Assembly: GCF_001953175.1 (NCBI RefSeq)
Contig: NZ_CP018258.1
Coordinates: 1,020,210 to 1,084,209 of the forward strand
Direction of reading: 5' to 3'
Source of the DNA: Dehalogenimonas formicexedens
Lineage (GTDB): Bacteria > Chloroflexota > Dehalococcoidia > Dehalococcoidales > Dehalococcoidaceae
Length of the DNA stretch: 64,000 bases
In this document: in pieces, positions 50,789 to 60,700 of the stretch
Layout of the letters: every line of letters begins with the position of its first letter
How positions within the stretch are numbered: position 1 is the stretch's first letter
Translations under genes and position numbers: made by a program
Notes under the pieces: model-generated
What the model saw: only the letters and a program-made list of their open reading frames with translations
Databases searched by the model: none
What the model was told of the DNA's origin: nothing

Positions 50789-50938
50789 AATTTCCTGCGT
50801 CCTGATTTTCGCCTGTGGGACTATTGTAGCGTGATGCTAAACCGGTTCACAAACAACTTCAATCTTCGGTACCTTGGTGTTAATATACATCAGTTGGTTG
50901 GGGAACTAGACCAACCATCAAATCCGAGTGATGGGTAA
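50789..50938 (+). pseudogene. Possible 3' remnant of a gene cut by the IS
   Basis: From the right end of the IS an open frame of about 49 codons runs to a TAA two bases before the restriction-enzyme ATG. It reads RPDFRLWDYCSVMLNRF and ends in LDQPSNPSDG, with plausible codon use, but has no start and does not match the truncated protein on the left. It could be the tail of a lost upstream gene of the restriction operon. Confidence 0.3.
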
Positions 50939-50940
50939 TT

Positions 50941-53900
50941 ATGCCTACAGAGATTCGTACGATACTTAGAGACTATGCCAATGCCGTTCGCGAGAAGTTG
51001 ACATCAGGATTGGGCGGTCAACCGGAAGACCAGCTGAAGAATCCCACGGAGAATCTAATTCGGGCTTTTGGTGAGTTGCTTAACCATATTGCCATTGCCG
51101 TTACCGAAGTCAATACTCCTGAAATAGGTCGGCCGGATATGGCGGTTGCAATAGATAGTCTCCTGGTAGGCCACATAGAACTCAAGCAGCCAGGTATTGG
51201 AGTGAATCCATCGGTCTTCACCGGACACAACTTGGACCAATGGAAAAAGTTCAAACAGCTTCCTAATTTGGTCTATTCTGATGGAAATAATTGGGCACTA
51301 TTTCGTAGCGGACAGCGAGTAGGAGAAATAATCCACCTCGGTGATATTGCAGCGAGAGGCTCGTTGGGAATCAGACCTGATGCAATAGATGCTTTTCAAT
51401 CTCTATTAACACAATACCTGTCGTGGCAACCGATTACACCTAATTCCCCCAGGGCACTCGCTGTATTATTGGCACCCCTTTGTCGTTTTCTTAGAGATGA
51501 CGTTTTGGGAGCATTGCTGAATGAAGATTCAGCATTGTCTCAATTAAGAACAGACTGGAGTACAACTCTGTTTCCCGACGCGGGCGAACGAGAATTTGCT
51601 GATGCTTATGCTCAGACATTGACGTATGCCTTACTTCTAGCCCGATTCGATGGAGCGGGTGACCTTCGTCCGAGTAGGGCAGCCGAAACGCTCAGTCATA
51701 ATCATCAACTACTTGGACAAGTTCTTAATGTTTTAACTGACCCTCAAGCTTATCAGGAAATCGGTACGGCGGTTGACGTTCTGGTGAGGGTTATAGGTGC
51801 CGTCGCCCCAAACTTACTTGTAGAACAGGACCCCGACCCATGGTTATATTTTTACGAGGACTTTTTGGCAGAGTATGACCCAGAATTGCGTGAGGAACGC
51901 GGTGTGTACTATACGCCGGTGCAGGTGGTCCAATGCCAAACCAGACTTGTAGCTGAACTTCTTAGGGAAAGATTTGGCAAGCCCCTCGCTTACGCTGATA
52001 CAGATGTTGTGCTCCTGGACCCGGCCACCGGTACAGGTACATATCCTCTTGCAGCAATAACAGAAGGGGTGGAATGTGTTCGTGAAAGATTTGGTGCCGG
52101 GGCTGTACCACATCGGGCTACAATGCTTGCGAGAAACATTCACGCATTTGAACTCCTCGTTGGTCCTTATGCAGTCGCCCACTTGAGAATAACTCAGAAA
52201 CTTCAAGAATCAGGTGCCGTACTCCCGGATGATGGAATTCATGTTTACCTCACTGATACCTTGGAATCACCTGAACCGGCACCCTCAGGGCGCCTTCCAT
52301 TATCGTTACGACCTCTGGTGGATGAACATCGGCGTGCTGGCAGGGTGAAAAGAGAGACCCGTGTCCTCGTTTGCATGGGTAATCCTCCATATTCTCGACA
52401 ATCGTTTGAAGCGAGCGAAGGAACTGATGACCGAGAAGCCAGACTTGAACGTTTATTAGGAGATTTCATTCGTCTCGCTCGCGGCAGAACGATGTTTAGT
52501 CATATAGCATCTTTATATAACTCTTATGTCTATTTCTGGCGTTGGGCTTTATGGAAGGTGTTCGATACGACTGACGGTCCCGGTATAGTCTCTTTTATTA
52601 CCTCATCAAGTTACTTGAAAGGACCGGGGTTCCTTGGAATGCGGGAGGTGATGCGAAAAACATTCGATGACCTCTGGATAATTGACCTTGAAGGCGGTTC
52701 TTCAGGGGCACGGAGAACAGAAAATGTATTTTCGATTCAAACCCCGGTTGCAATCGCGATTGGCGTTCGGAACGCCAGGCCAAATCCTGGTTCACCAGCA
52801 AATGTACACTATGTGAAAATTACTGGCCGTAGGGAAGACAAACTAACCACACTGGACACGATTCATTCGTTTGCTGATTTGCAGTGGACAGAGTGTTCAA
52901 ATGAGTGGACAGCGTCATTTATTCCGGAGGGCCAAAGCGACTTCTTTAAGTGGCCATTGGTAACTGACCTTTTCCCATGGCAGCACCCAGGAGTGAAAGT
53001 AGGGAGGACTTGGCCCATTTCTGTCACAAACGACACCGGAGTAAGACGTTGGCAGCGTCTAGTTTCTAGCTCTTTAAGTGAAAGGAGCGAATTGTTTGCT
53101 GACAGGAGTTTCGGACGCGGAACCTCTACGCGACCATCAATTGGCCTTCTACCACCTCCAGCTTCAACGCATTCGATTCGTGACCTTAATCCTAATAGCG
53201 CAGCTCCTCCAATAATCCGTTATGGTCATCGGTCTTTCGATAGAAAATGGATTATTGCCGATGGCAGGCTTTTTCGTACCCCAAGCCAACCTCTTTGGTT
53301 TACACAATCACCCAAACAAATATATATGACAAGTTTATTAACCGGGGTATTGGGGCATGGTCCAGCCGCGGTGGTAAGTGCCCTAATTCCTGACCTCCAT
53401 TTTTTCCGAGGTTCTTTTGGGGGTAAAGATGTCATTCCACTTTGGCGCGACCCCTCGGGAACCGAACCGAATATTACCCACGGATTCATTCAGTACCTTG
53501 AACGAATATATGGGACGCACATCCAACCAGAAGATATTTTTGCCTACACTTATTCCATCCTTGCAAATTCAGACTTCACTCAACATTTTGCAGAAGACCT
53601 GGCAACTTCTGCTGCACGCATACCAATCACTACCGATGTGACGCTATTTCGTAACGGTGTCGATTTAGGTCGGCGATTGATTTGGCTACATACCTATGGC
53701 GAACGCCTTGTGCCTATTGGGGAGAGAATTCATCGGGTTCCCTCAGGACGTGCCCGTGCCCTGCGGCCTATTTCATCTACGCCGGATGGTTACCCGAATG
53801 ACTTTCATTGGGATGAAGCTACCGAGACTTTGCATGTCGGGGATGGAACCTTTGCTCCTGTCACGCGAGAAGTTTGGGAATATGAAGTGTCGGGGTTGCG

Positions 53901-54198
53901 GCCTGTTCGGTCATGGTTAGGTTACAGAAAGAGAGAACCCTCTGGCCGAACCTCATCGCCATTAGATGAAATTCACCCTTTGGAATGGCCCGCAGAATTT
54001 AATGAAGAACTACTAGAATTGTTGTGGGTTCTTGAACAAACGGTAAATATGTCACCGAGTCTATCCGCATTCCTTGATGCAGTGCTACAGAGCGAAATAA
54101 TTCAAGCAACCGAACTTCCTTTTCCAACGGAGGAAGAACGAAGGCCGCCGGATTCAAGAGGGAACGATAGAGAACCGACCGAACAGTCCTCGTTCTAA
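50941..54198 (+). CDS. Single-chain nuclease-methylase restriction enzyme (type ISP/IIG-like)
   Basis: A 1,085-residue enzyme. The N-terminal nuclease domain shows PD-(D/E)XK residues D66 (GRPDMAVA), E80 and K82 (HIELKQ). A helical region follows to about residue 330. The adenine-N6 methylase domain has motif I DPATGTGTY (about 360) and motif IV GNPPYS (about 480). The remaining 550 residues hold the target-recognition part, with the terminus typical of the ISP C-terminal domain. There is no helicase motif, which classical type ISP enzymes (about 1,500 residues) have. It methylates and cuts DNA from one polypeptide. Next gene encodes an Mrr-like companion. Confidence 0.8.
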   Translation: MPTEIRTILRDYANAVREKLTSGLGGQPEDQLKNPTENLIRAFGELLNHIAIAVTEVNTPEIGRPDMAVAIDSLLVGHIELKQPGIGVNPSVFTGHNLDQWKKFKQLPNLVYSDGNNWALFRSGQRVGEIIHLGDIAARGSLGIRPDAIDAFQSLLTQYLSWQPITPNSPRALAVLLAPLCRFLRDDVLGALLNEDSALSQLRTDWSTTLFPDAGEREFADAYAQTLTYALLLARFDGAGDLRPSRAAETLSHNHQLLGQVLNVLTDPQAYQEIGTAVDVLVRVIGAVAPNLLVEQDPDPWLYFYEDFLAEYDPELREERGVYYTPVQVVQCQTRLVAELLRERFGKPLAYADTDVVLLDPATGTGTYPLAAITEGVECVRERFGAGAVPHRATMLARNIHAFELLVGPYAVAHLRITQKLQESGAVLPDDGIHVYLTDTLESPEPAPSGRLPLSLRPLVDEHRRAGRVKRETRVLVCMGNPPYSRQSFEASEGTDDREARLERLLGDFIRLARGRTMFSHIASLYNSYVYFWRWALWKVFDTTDGPGIVSFITSSSYLKGPGFLGMREVMRKTFDDLWIIDLEGGSSGARRTENVFSIQTPVAIAIGVRNARPNPGSPANVHYVKITGRREDKLTTLDTIHSFADLQWTECSNEWTASFIPEGQSDFFKWPLVTDLFPWQHPGVKVGRTWPISVTNDTGVRRWQRLVSSSLSERSELFADRSFGRGTSTRPSIGLLPPPASTHSIRDLNPNSAAPPIIRYGHRSFDRKWIIADGRLFRTPSQPLWFTQSPKQIYMTSLLTGVLGHGPAAVVSALIPDLHFFRGSFGGKDVIPLWRDPSGTEPNITHGFIQYLERIYGTHIQPEDIFAYTYSILANSDFTQHFAEDLATSAARIPITTDVTLFRNGVDLGRRLIWLHTYGERLVPIGERIHRVPSGRARALRPISSTPDGYPNDFHWDEATETLHVGDGTFAPVTREVWEYEVSGLRPVRSWLGYRKREPSGRTSSPLDEIHPLEWPAEFNEELLELLWVLEQTVNMSPSLSAFLDAVLQSEIIQATELPFPTEEERRPPDSRGNDREPTEQSSF

Positions 54199-54239
54199 TG
54201 GTGCCTTGTAAACCGGCGCAAACGAACTGTGGAGGGTGA

Positions 54240-54914
54240 ATGACGAGCCGATTAAAAGTGTCAGAGAAAACTCTTGAACTCAATATTAGTGCAGAAATCC
54301 TGCAAATGGTTCGCAGTTGGCCTGGTTGTGCCTGTGCTTTTTGGGTTGGTATGAAACAGGACCAAGAGGCGAAGAATGGTATCGACGAACTAATTCAAAA
54401 TGTCCCGAGGGGGTTTCACCTGGCACTCCAGTTTAAGGCTCCGAAAGCCACTCCACCCAACCAAATTCCGTACCGATATACGATAAATGATAGGCAGAAC
54501 GGCAACCTTCTCAGATTAGCAATAAACCGGCCAAATGCTGTCTATTATGTTTTCCCCATGTACAATACGTTCCAGAAGTTAAGGAATAATTCGCCCAATC
54601 TTCTTCAGGACACCTGGGCACTACAAGTTGCCGCAACCAAAAGCCTCCAGAAAGCTGGAAATTCCCAAGGTAGGCACGAAGTATATGCTTCGACCAACCC
54701 TCCGGGGGTTATTATATATTCAAACCCTTTCCCGGCTGATTTATCGCGTTTCTCAACAATACACGGGAACGTTTTTGAATCCCCAAGCGAGTACTTGCTC
54801 AGTCATACCGCCCTTAAAGATTGGCTTACTGAGCTGGTCAGCGGAAACCGGGTGAACCGACAGTCAGTTGGTCAACTGTTAAGGGGATTTTCTACCGTTT
54901 GCGTGCCAATTTAG
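54240..54914 (+). CDS. Putative Mrr-like nuclease next to restriction enzyme
   Basis: A 224-residue protein. After an opening TLELNISAEIL, a pattern that resembles the QxK variant of PD-(D/E)XK nucleases can be drawn: E43 (DQEAKNG), D49 (GIDELI), Q64 and K66 (ALQFKAP). The rest, with YRYTINDRQNGNLLRLA and a late HTALKDWLTELV, is not recognised. GGAGGGTGA directly before the ATG is a strong ribosome binding site. It follows the restriction enzyme by 41 bases, so the two are likely co-expressed. A nuclease activity is inferred from the pattern only. Confidence 0.55.
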   Translation: MTSRLKVSEKTLELNISAEILQMVRSWPGCACAFWVGMKQDQEAKNGIDELIQNVPRGFHLALQFKAPKATPPNQIPYRYTINDRQNGNLLRLAINRPNAVYYVFPMYNTFQKLRNNSPNLLQDTWALQVAATKSLQKAGNSQGRHEVYASTNPPGVIIYSNPFPADLSRFSTIHGNVFESPSEYLLSHTALKDWLTELVSGNRVNRQSVGQLLRGFSTVCVPI

Positions 54915-55026
54915 GTAAGGCATACCTCCCAGTGTTCAAATTATTCAGGGGCACCAGGGCGGACCGCATAATAGAACTACTAACTTCATACTCTAAGCTG
55001 TTGATTTATTTCGTTATTCCTGCCAT

Positions 55027-58000
55027 TTACGTTATGTGCATTCGTTGCCAGGCGTCAATCACCTTGAACACTTGTGGCAGAGCTAAAGGTATCAGAGTAA
55101 ACTGCCGGTCTAGATTTTTCTTTAGTCGAGGGATAATAACCCCAGGTTTCCTTGTGGACGTTAAAGTATCCAAAAGCGACAAAATCAATTGGTCTCGCTG
55201 GTGCGTTAGCATAGCTTGCTTGAATAACCCGTATATGAACGTTGTTCCGACTATCAAAGCTGAGTTCTCTTCCGAATACGCACCACCTAGCATTTTAAGA
55301 ACCGAAGTGAAAGGTGTTTTTGGTGTCCAACCCGAGCGCTTCGCTGCTTCGATTAATATGTGAGCATCTATGCTAAGGTTGCGATAGTTCAGGCTTGCCA
55401 ATTGTATGACATAGTCATTATATCTATTTCGGTCCAGCGTTCCGTCTGTCAAACATTTAATCAATAGTGCCTGTGTCCACACACCCAGGGTCTTATATTC
55501 AATTCTTCCCAAAGAACGTAAACGTTCGTCATCTGTGAACAATACCGACCCCGATTCCGAAGCAATAAGCAAAGTTTCTGTGGAGGAAGCACCTATCAAT
55601 TTTGCGAATTGTCGACGTTTTTCTCTTTTAACTGTCAATGCAGCTTTGCAGGGAATAATCTCGCAACGTTCCCCAATCCATTTGACAATACCTTCAAGGT
55701 ATTCAAGATTACGCTTGATGTCTTCAGCGCTGATATCCTGACTTATGAATTTGTCTCCCTCTTTGCCTATTACTAGAAATCCTTTTGCCTGTATTCCTTT
55801 ACGTTCGTTAATAACCTCAGAAAGTAGGTCAACAGTTGACTGAGCTAGACCAATTTTACCGAATCTTGTGACAATAAAATCTGCGGCACCGATGGCGTGG
55901 ATGGTCATTATCGATACAACATCCGCAATTAACTTCATTTCAGGGGTTATAGCGGAATTAGCGAGGCTTAGTTCTTCATAACTGCCAACGGAGGCAATGA
56001 TTCCAGGCTCAGGATTGCTTGTCAATCTATTCCAAACCTCTAGGGTGTTTCTACCAGCTAAATTTGCGAAAGCTCCGATAGTCACCTGCCCCGCTTTATA
56101 TAGCTTTTCAACCAACAGACCTCTTTCATGCTGCTGGCCGATACTATCTAATACTGCCTGAAATCCCTCAGGGGTTGCTTCGTCTTTTTGTGGGGTATCA
56201 ATTTTGACTTTCCACACACCCGTTGCATCCGGAAACCAAGTCTCAAAAGAAGCCAAACTCTCTTGAAACGCGTAAACGTACTTGCTCTTGATTTCGATAA
56301 TTTTGCCGAATATCTTCGAGTATGGGCTATCAACTAAAATAACCGAATCACCCACAGACTTCCCAAGCATATTCTTGATTAGTTGGTGGTTGAGATTTAA
56401 CTCACTCCGGTTTGCATCAGCGTCCTCGCGGTCTACTATTAGGTACCATTTTTTATGACCATCTTCTTCGATGCAGACCGCAGTATCAACCCCTACAACA
56501 GATATCTTTAGCCAGTCACCCTCGTCCTTTTCCCTTTGTAAGAACATGCCCATGTATTTCTGATGCGCCATTGGGGCATTAAAAAATGTCCTTCTTAATT
56601 CGTAAGAAACAGAAAGAGCATGGTACCCCCTATTGCGAGCCGCCAACAAGGCAGCATACTGGAGACCATGTTCCAATGTAACGGTTTTCAAATTGAATTC
56701 AGAATCTAAATACTTGTCGAGTTTCTCAAAATCATTCGACCTTAAATAGGTGACCGCCAGACGTAACTGGACGATTGAATTGGCTGGGAATTTTTCAAGG
56801 TATTCCTCACATATCGCTTTCGCGTTTGGTAGGTCTCCTATTTCTTCATAAATCGCTGATTCCATTTCTGCGGTATACTCGGTAACACCAAATTTCCGAT
56901 GCAACGTTTGACAGATATTTAGTGCTTTGCCGAGCATCCCAGCCCGGTAGTATGCGTTCAAGAGACGTCGGGAAAGTGGGGTATTCAATGACGTATCAAC
57001 AACACGTTCGTATAACAAAACAGCTTCTTCAAACTCTTGAATTTCATACAGTCCATCGGCTACTTCGAGTATTTGCGCCGGCGGAGTGGCCGCATTTATC
57101 CGGCCTTTCGCGTTCATCAATATGGAGATGGCATCACCTTTTTTGTTAGAGGCACTCTCGATTGCGGCGGAGTCAACTAAATATGCTATTTTGGAGGGAT
57201 TCTGGGCTAAGAGAATGGAAGACACTTCTCCCGCATTTTTTACGTCTCTTTGGTCAATATACAGTCGAAGAAGCAGTCTGTACCCTTCCTCTTTGGTGAC
57301 CTCATCAGAATCTCTCGCGATGAGCTTATTAATAACATCAACAGCCTGAGCGATTTCGCCTTCTCCGCGTAGAATTATTCCCAATAAAAGAGAAGCCTCG
57401 GGCAATTCGTCGGTCCCTACTAATTCTTTTAGGAGAGTTATGGCTTTCCGGTTTTCATTGTTTTCATGAAGAAGCATTGCTAAAACTTTTTTGCACGAAT
57501 TGTCAGAAGGAACGATTTCAATAGCAAGCTTCACATCGGCAATTGCCCCGTCAATGTCTCCTATTTGCGCTTTACCAAGACCTCTGTTGACAAGCCAGTC
57601 GGTACGACAATGTCTAATACTCGTTGTTGCAACCTTATCCCAAGCTGAGGTGAGTAATTGAATTGCCCGTTGTATCTCGACCCGTTTCGATTCGTTGACC
57701 TGAACTCCGGAAAATGACACTTGGTCGTCTAATATTGTTTTAATTATAATGGTGCCGAGTCCAGCTTTCAGGTCAGGCGAATCACTCGAATCATTGTTGA
57801 CTGCGATTTCAATCCACTTTTTCGACTCCCAAATATCGCCTTTCTTGTAAAATAGGTAACCAATGGCATTGGCGATTTCTGAAACTTTCCGCAAGGGTTC
57901 TGGTACCCTTTTTAACGTTTCTTCGGGATGTTCGGCATCTGGAGCACATTGAATTAGAAGTGAATGTGCAATTGTGTTGGATGGGTTCAGTTCCAACGCT

Positions 58001-58932
58001 CTTTGTAAGAGAGGCAACGCCTGTTCCGGTGAGTCCAACAAAATCTGCCCAAGCGCAGCGTTAGTGAGAGCTTTCTCATCGGTCGGATTGTATTGCAATG
58101 CTTCGATAAGTAATCTAGCACTTTCCTGACGTTCGTTAAGCATTCCTTTCGCCGAACCAATATTGGTGAGAATTCGATATTTCACAATCGGGGGAGAATT
58201 TGCCCAAATCCTGTCTTTCAACGTAGAGAGATAACTGATAGCTTCGACTGCGCCAAATGCCTTCAACAAAGCCCTTGAATGGTCTATCTCGGCCTGGTAT
58301 TCCGGAACCAGTATTGCTGATGAAATATCCACATATGAAATGCCGCTAATTAATTCGGTTTTGGGCTGTGTGAATGCCTTTGATTTAATTTCGCCCGTAT
58401 CTTCCAAAACTCTCTGAAGGTCTTCTTTGACTTCGTTAATCGCCTCTCTAAGGGGTGATTCTGGACAAAAGCCACTATAATATTTCTCAACGATATCGGG
58501 GTACTCGTCTAATTTCTCTAAGATATCGTCCCAGCTCCATACACGGAACGGAAAAAGACCTTGTAAAAGATGTTTATCGGTAATGTTTCGGCCTAGTTGT
58601 TGGATTTTTGCATCTCTTTTGCCTGACGTCGCAATCGCAAAAGATTTTAGAGAAGGCTTAAACGATTTCGCCTTCTCTACTTCACTTTCAACTTCTTCTT
58701 CGGTTAGAGATTTCTCAGCGTAGTTGTCTTTTCCTTTGCATTGAACCCCAGCCCAAGATGTTCCCTGGTTTGGTCTGCCGAAAATGTCAACACCATGTTG
58801 TGGTTGTCCCTGCCTACCGTTCTTTTGAGTATCAGGGTCTTTCCAAATCGCTCTCCAAAGGTCACAACAAAGTGATTCAAAATCCTGCCAGTTCGCAGGA
58901 GGGGGAACCTGAAAGCTGGAAAGTCTGTCCAT
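55027..58932 (-). CDS. REase-TPR-GreAB-C-PIN conflict protein
   Basis: A 1,301-residue protein built from parts seen in biological-conflict systems. The N-terminus is a restriction-endonuclease-like domain (FESLCCDLW at about 18-26, GVDIFG with D49, GVQCKGK with Q64 and K66). Residues about 190-800 are TPR-type helical repeats. At about 845-930 lies a GreA/GreB C-terminal-like domain (MLGKSVGDSVILVDSP). The C-terminal third has a PIN-like nuclease domain (TLLIASESGSVLFTDDERL, near 1130, then LGVWTQALL). This is the architecture described as TPR-GreAB-C-PIN. It is transcribed away from the DUF5677-like operon. The nucleases presumably act on nucleic acid when infection is sensed. Confidence 0.75.
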   Translation of the reverse strand: MDRLSSFQVPPPANWQDFESLCCDLWRAIWKDPDTQKNGRQGQPQHGVDIFGRPNQGTSWAGVQCKGKDNYAEKSLTEEEVESEVEKAKSFKPSLKSFAIATSGKRDAKIQQLGRNITDKHLLQGLFPFRVWSWDDILEKLDEYPDIVEKYYSGFCPESPLREAINEVKEDLQRVLEDTGEIKSKAFTQPKTELISGISYVDISSAILVPEYQAEIDHSRALLKAFGAVEAISYLSTLKDRIWANSPPIVKYRILTNIGSAKGMLNERQESARLLIEALQYNPTDEKALTNAALGQILLDSPEQALPLLQRALELNPSNTIAHSLLIQCAPDAEHPEETLKRVPEPLRKVSEIANAIGYLFYKKGDIWESKKWIEIAVNNDSSDSPDLKAGLGTIIIKTILDDQVSFSGVQVNESKRVEIQRAIQLLTSAWDKVATTSIRHCRTDWLVNRGLGKAQIGDIDGAIADVKLAIEIVPSDNSCKKVLAMLLHENNENRKAITLLKELVGTDELPEASLLLGIILRGEGEIAQAVDVINKLIARDSDEVTKEEGYRLLLRLYIDQRDVKNAGEVSSILLAQNPSKIAYLVDSAAIESASNKKGDAISILMNAKGRINAATPPAQILEVADGLYEIQEFEEAVLLYERVVDTSLNTPLSRRLLNAYYRAGMLGKALNICQTLHRKFGVTEYTAEMESAIYEEIGDLPNAKAICEEYLEKFPANSIVQLRLAVTYLRSNDFEKLDKYLDSEFNLKTVTLEHGLQYAALLAARNRGYHALSVSYELRRTFFNAPMAHQKYMGMFLQREKDEGDWLKISVVGVDTAVCIEEDGHKKWYLIVDREDADANRSELNLNHQLIKNMLGKSVGDSVILVDSPYSKIFGKIIEIKSKYVYAFQESLASFETWFPDATGVWKVKIDTPQKDEATPEGFQAVLDSIGQQHERGLLVEKLYKAGQVTIGAFANLAGRNTLEVWNRLTSNPEPGIIASVGSYEELSLANSAITPEMKLIADVVSIMTIHAIGAADFIVTRFGKIGLAQSTVDLLSEVINERKGIQAKGFLVIGKEGDKFISQDISAEDIKRNLEYLEGIVKWIGERCEIIPCKAALTVKREKRRQFAKLIGASSTETLLIASESGSVLFTDDERLRSLGRIEYKTLGVWTQALLIKCLTDGTLDRNRYNDYVIQLASLNYRNLSIDAHILIEAAKRSGWTPKTPFTSVLKMLGGAYSEENSALIVGTTFIYGLFKQAMLTHQRDQLILSLLDTLTSTRKPGVIIPRLKKNLDRQFTLIPLALPQVFKVIDAWQRMHIT

Positions 58933-59205
58933 GTAGCTCCGCTCCGAAATGCCCGTTTGCGAGTCCCAGTCTGAGTTGGAGGGGCATCATCCCCCTAAAG
59001 CCGGTATTGATGGTTGTTTCGCGCAATTCTACCACTAGACAGCAGTGCCTTAAAGGATTATCCTTTTTTGAAAATCGGTTTGTGTCACGGAACCCCGATT
59101 GAATAGTGCTGATGTACACAATGAGTAGTTGCAGTCTCACGAATATATTGGCCGGGTCGAGTTGAACCCAATCAAGAAGTTTGGATTTGGATAAAGTAAA
59201 ACGCC

Positions 59206-59943
59206 ATGCCGACAGTCCATGACTTAATATATCTAAATCGAGACTTCCGTAAATTGCTTGAAACTGGATTGGAACGAGCCAGCCCATTTCCTCCTCATTG
59301 TTGGCCGTTGTTGTATTTGGCTGTGAAAATAGCTCGACACCAAGAAGCTCTCGAAGTCCTCGCTTTGAGGGATTTTGGTAGCGAGGGTGGAATAATCCTC
59401 AGAAGTATGTTTGAAGCGGCAGCCAACATACTCTGGATATCCAAAGACCCGGCACCGCGACTCACCAGATTCGTAGCCTTTCTCGCGTTTGACTCACAGA
59501 AATATCGGGATGCCTCACAAAAATGGGACGCCATGTCTCATCTGAGCGCCAAATACCGGCAGCGAATCGAGCAAGAGTTTGAACAGCTTAAAAAAGAAGC
59601 AAAACAAATCGGAGACGAATTCGGCTTCAAGTCTTATGAACACTGGTCGGGTCTGAGCCTAAAAACCATGTGTAAAGAGATTGGATGGCTAGAACGATAC
59701 GATTTTTTATACAAAACCTACTCAGACGTCAGTCACTCGAATATTATCTCGTCCAATAAATATCTGAAATTCAGCGAATCAGGTGTCCGGCTTAACCGTG
59801 AACCGCAAGGTGATGAATGCGCGATGTGCCTGTGCGAGGCATATTATTATCTTTGGGCATCCTTCAGCTTCCTCGATATATTCCTGAACCTTGGGATGGA
59901 ATCGATGCTCGAACATGCATACAGTAGAATACCAAAGACGTAG
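59206..59943 (+). CDS. DUF5677-like all-helical protein
   Basis: A 245-residue protein, largely alpha-helical. It has the pattern of DUF5677 proteins: VLALRDFGSEGGIILRSMFEAAANILWI, a long charged helix, and YKTYSDVSHSNIISS, which places a conserved Ser/His near the C-terminus, then a helical end. The arrangement of R and H recalls HEPN-type folds, but the RxxxxH ribonuclease motif is not clear. ATG at 59206 has a weak ribosome binding site. It is the first gene of a three-gene run with the DUF429 and GHKL-nuclease genes. Confidence 0.65.
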   Translation: MPTVHDLIYLNRDFRKLLETGLERASPFPPHCWPLLYLAVKIARHQEALEVLALRDFGSEGGIILRSMFEAAANILWISKDPAPRLTRFVAFLAFDSQKYRDASQKWDAMSHLSAKYRQRIEQEFEQLKKEAKQIGDEFGFKSYEHWSGLSLKTMCKEIGWLERYDFLYKTYSDVSHSNIISSNKYLKFSESGVRLNREPQGDECAMCLCEAYYYLWASFSFLDIFLNLGMESMLEHAYSRIPKT

Positions 59944-59956
59944 AAGAAAATAGCAC

Positions 59957-60700
59957 ATGAACAGTTCGGTTGGAGTCGATGTCAGTAAAGGCCGTTGGTT
60001 GGCAGTTCAACTTTTCGACGATGCATCTTGGGACGTCGACCTGTTCCCTACCTTCACAGAACTCTGGAAAAATTACCAAGAAGCGAAATGGATTCTTGTT
60101 GATATCCCCATCGGTTTAATCGATGAAGGAGCGCAGCGGGCTTGTGATACGATGGCTCGCTCTCTCCTGGGGGACCGTCAATTCTCGGTGTTTCAGGTCC
60201 CTTGTAGGGCAGCTTTGATGGCCGACTCCTGGGGGGAGGCTTGTGAAATCAACCGTAGTAAAACCGGGCGGCGAATGTCCAAACAAACTTATGCCATTAT
60301 GCCGAAAATTCGAGAAGTCGATGAGTTCCTTCAAGCCACCGTTGAGGCTCGAAAAAAGATTTTGGAAATCCATCCCGAGCTGTGCTTCTGGGCATTAAAC
60401 AATTCCAAACCCATGGAACACAACAAGAAAACGGAGCCTGGATTCAAAGAACGCTTAAATATTTTAAAGAAACACCAACCTAAAGTCGATGACATTCTTA
60501 CCTGCGCCCTAGCTCAGCCCAACTGGAAAATCGCAAAAGATGATATCGTCGATGCTCTTGTTGGCGCTATGGTGGGTCTCCTTACTCAAGGACAACTCAC
60601 AACTTTGCCCGACGACCCAACTCTTGATTCCACGGGCCTTGCCATGCAAATGGTGATTCCTGCAAAGACCTATATGCGAGGAGAAGCAAATGAACAATGA
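59957..60700 (+). CDS. DUF429 protein, RNase H-like fold
   Basis: A 247-residue DUF429 protein. The opening GVDVSKGRWLAVQL with Asp near residue 8, ILVDIPIGL as the second acidic strand, EIHPELCFWALN and the late KDDIVDALVGAMVG reproduce the RNase H/RuvC-like core with acidic residues on strands one and four. Such proteins are predicted nucleases of unknown function. It starts 13 bases after the upstream gene and overlaps the GHKL-nuclease gene by 11 bases, so all three are translated from one mRNA. No membrane segment or signal peptide is present. Confidence 0.78.
   Translation: MNSSVGVDVSKGRWLAVQLFDDASWDVDLFPTFTELWKNYQEAKWILVDIPIGLIDEGAQRACDTMARSLLGDRQFSVFQVPCRAALMADSWGEACEINRSKTGRRMSKQTYAIMPKIREVDEFLQATVEARKKILEIHPELCFWALNNSKPMEHNKKTEPGFKERLNILKKHQPKVDDILTCALAQPNWKIAKDDIVDALVGAMVGLLTQGQLTTLPDDPTLDSTGLAMQMVIPAKTYMRGEANEQ

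Larger units (their letters stand above)
49581..50789 (-). mobile_element. IS3-family insertion sequence (IS407-like group)
   Basis: A 1,209-bp element with imperfect terminal inverted repeats TGACCTGCCCCC (left) and TGACCTGACCCCC (right, read inward). It contains orfA and orfB on the minus strand. The flanks (ACATAAT and ATTTCCT) show no matching 3-4 bp target duplication. Confidence 0.9.
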
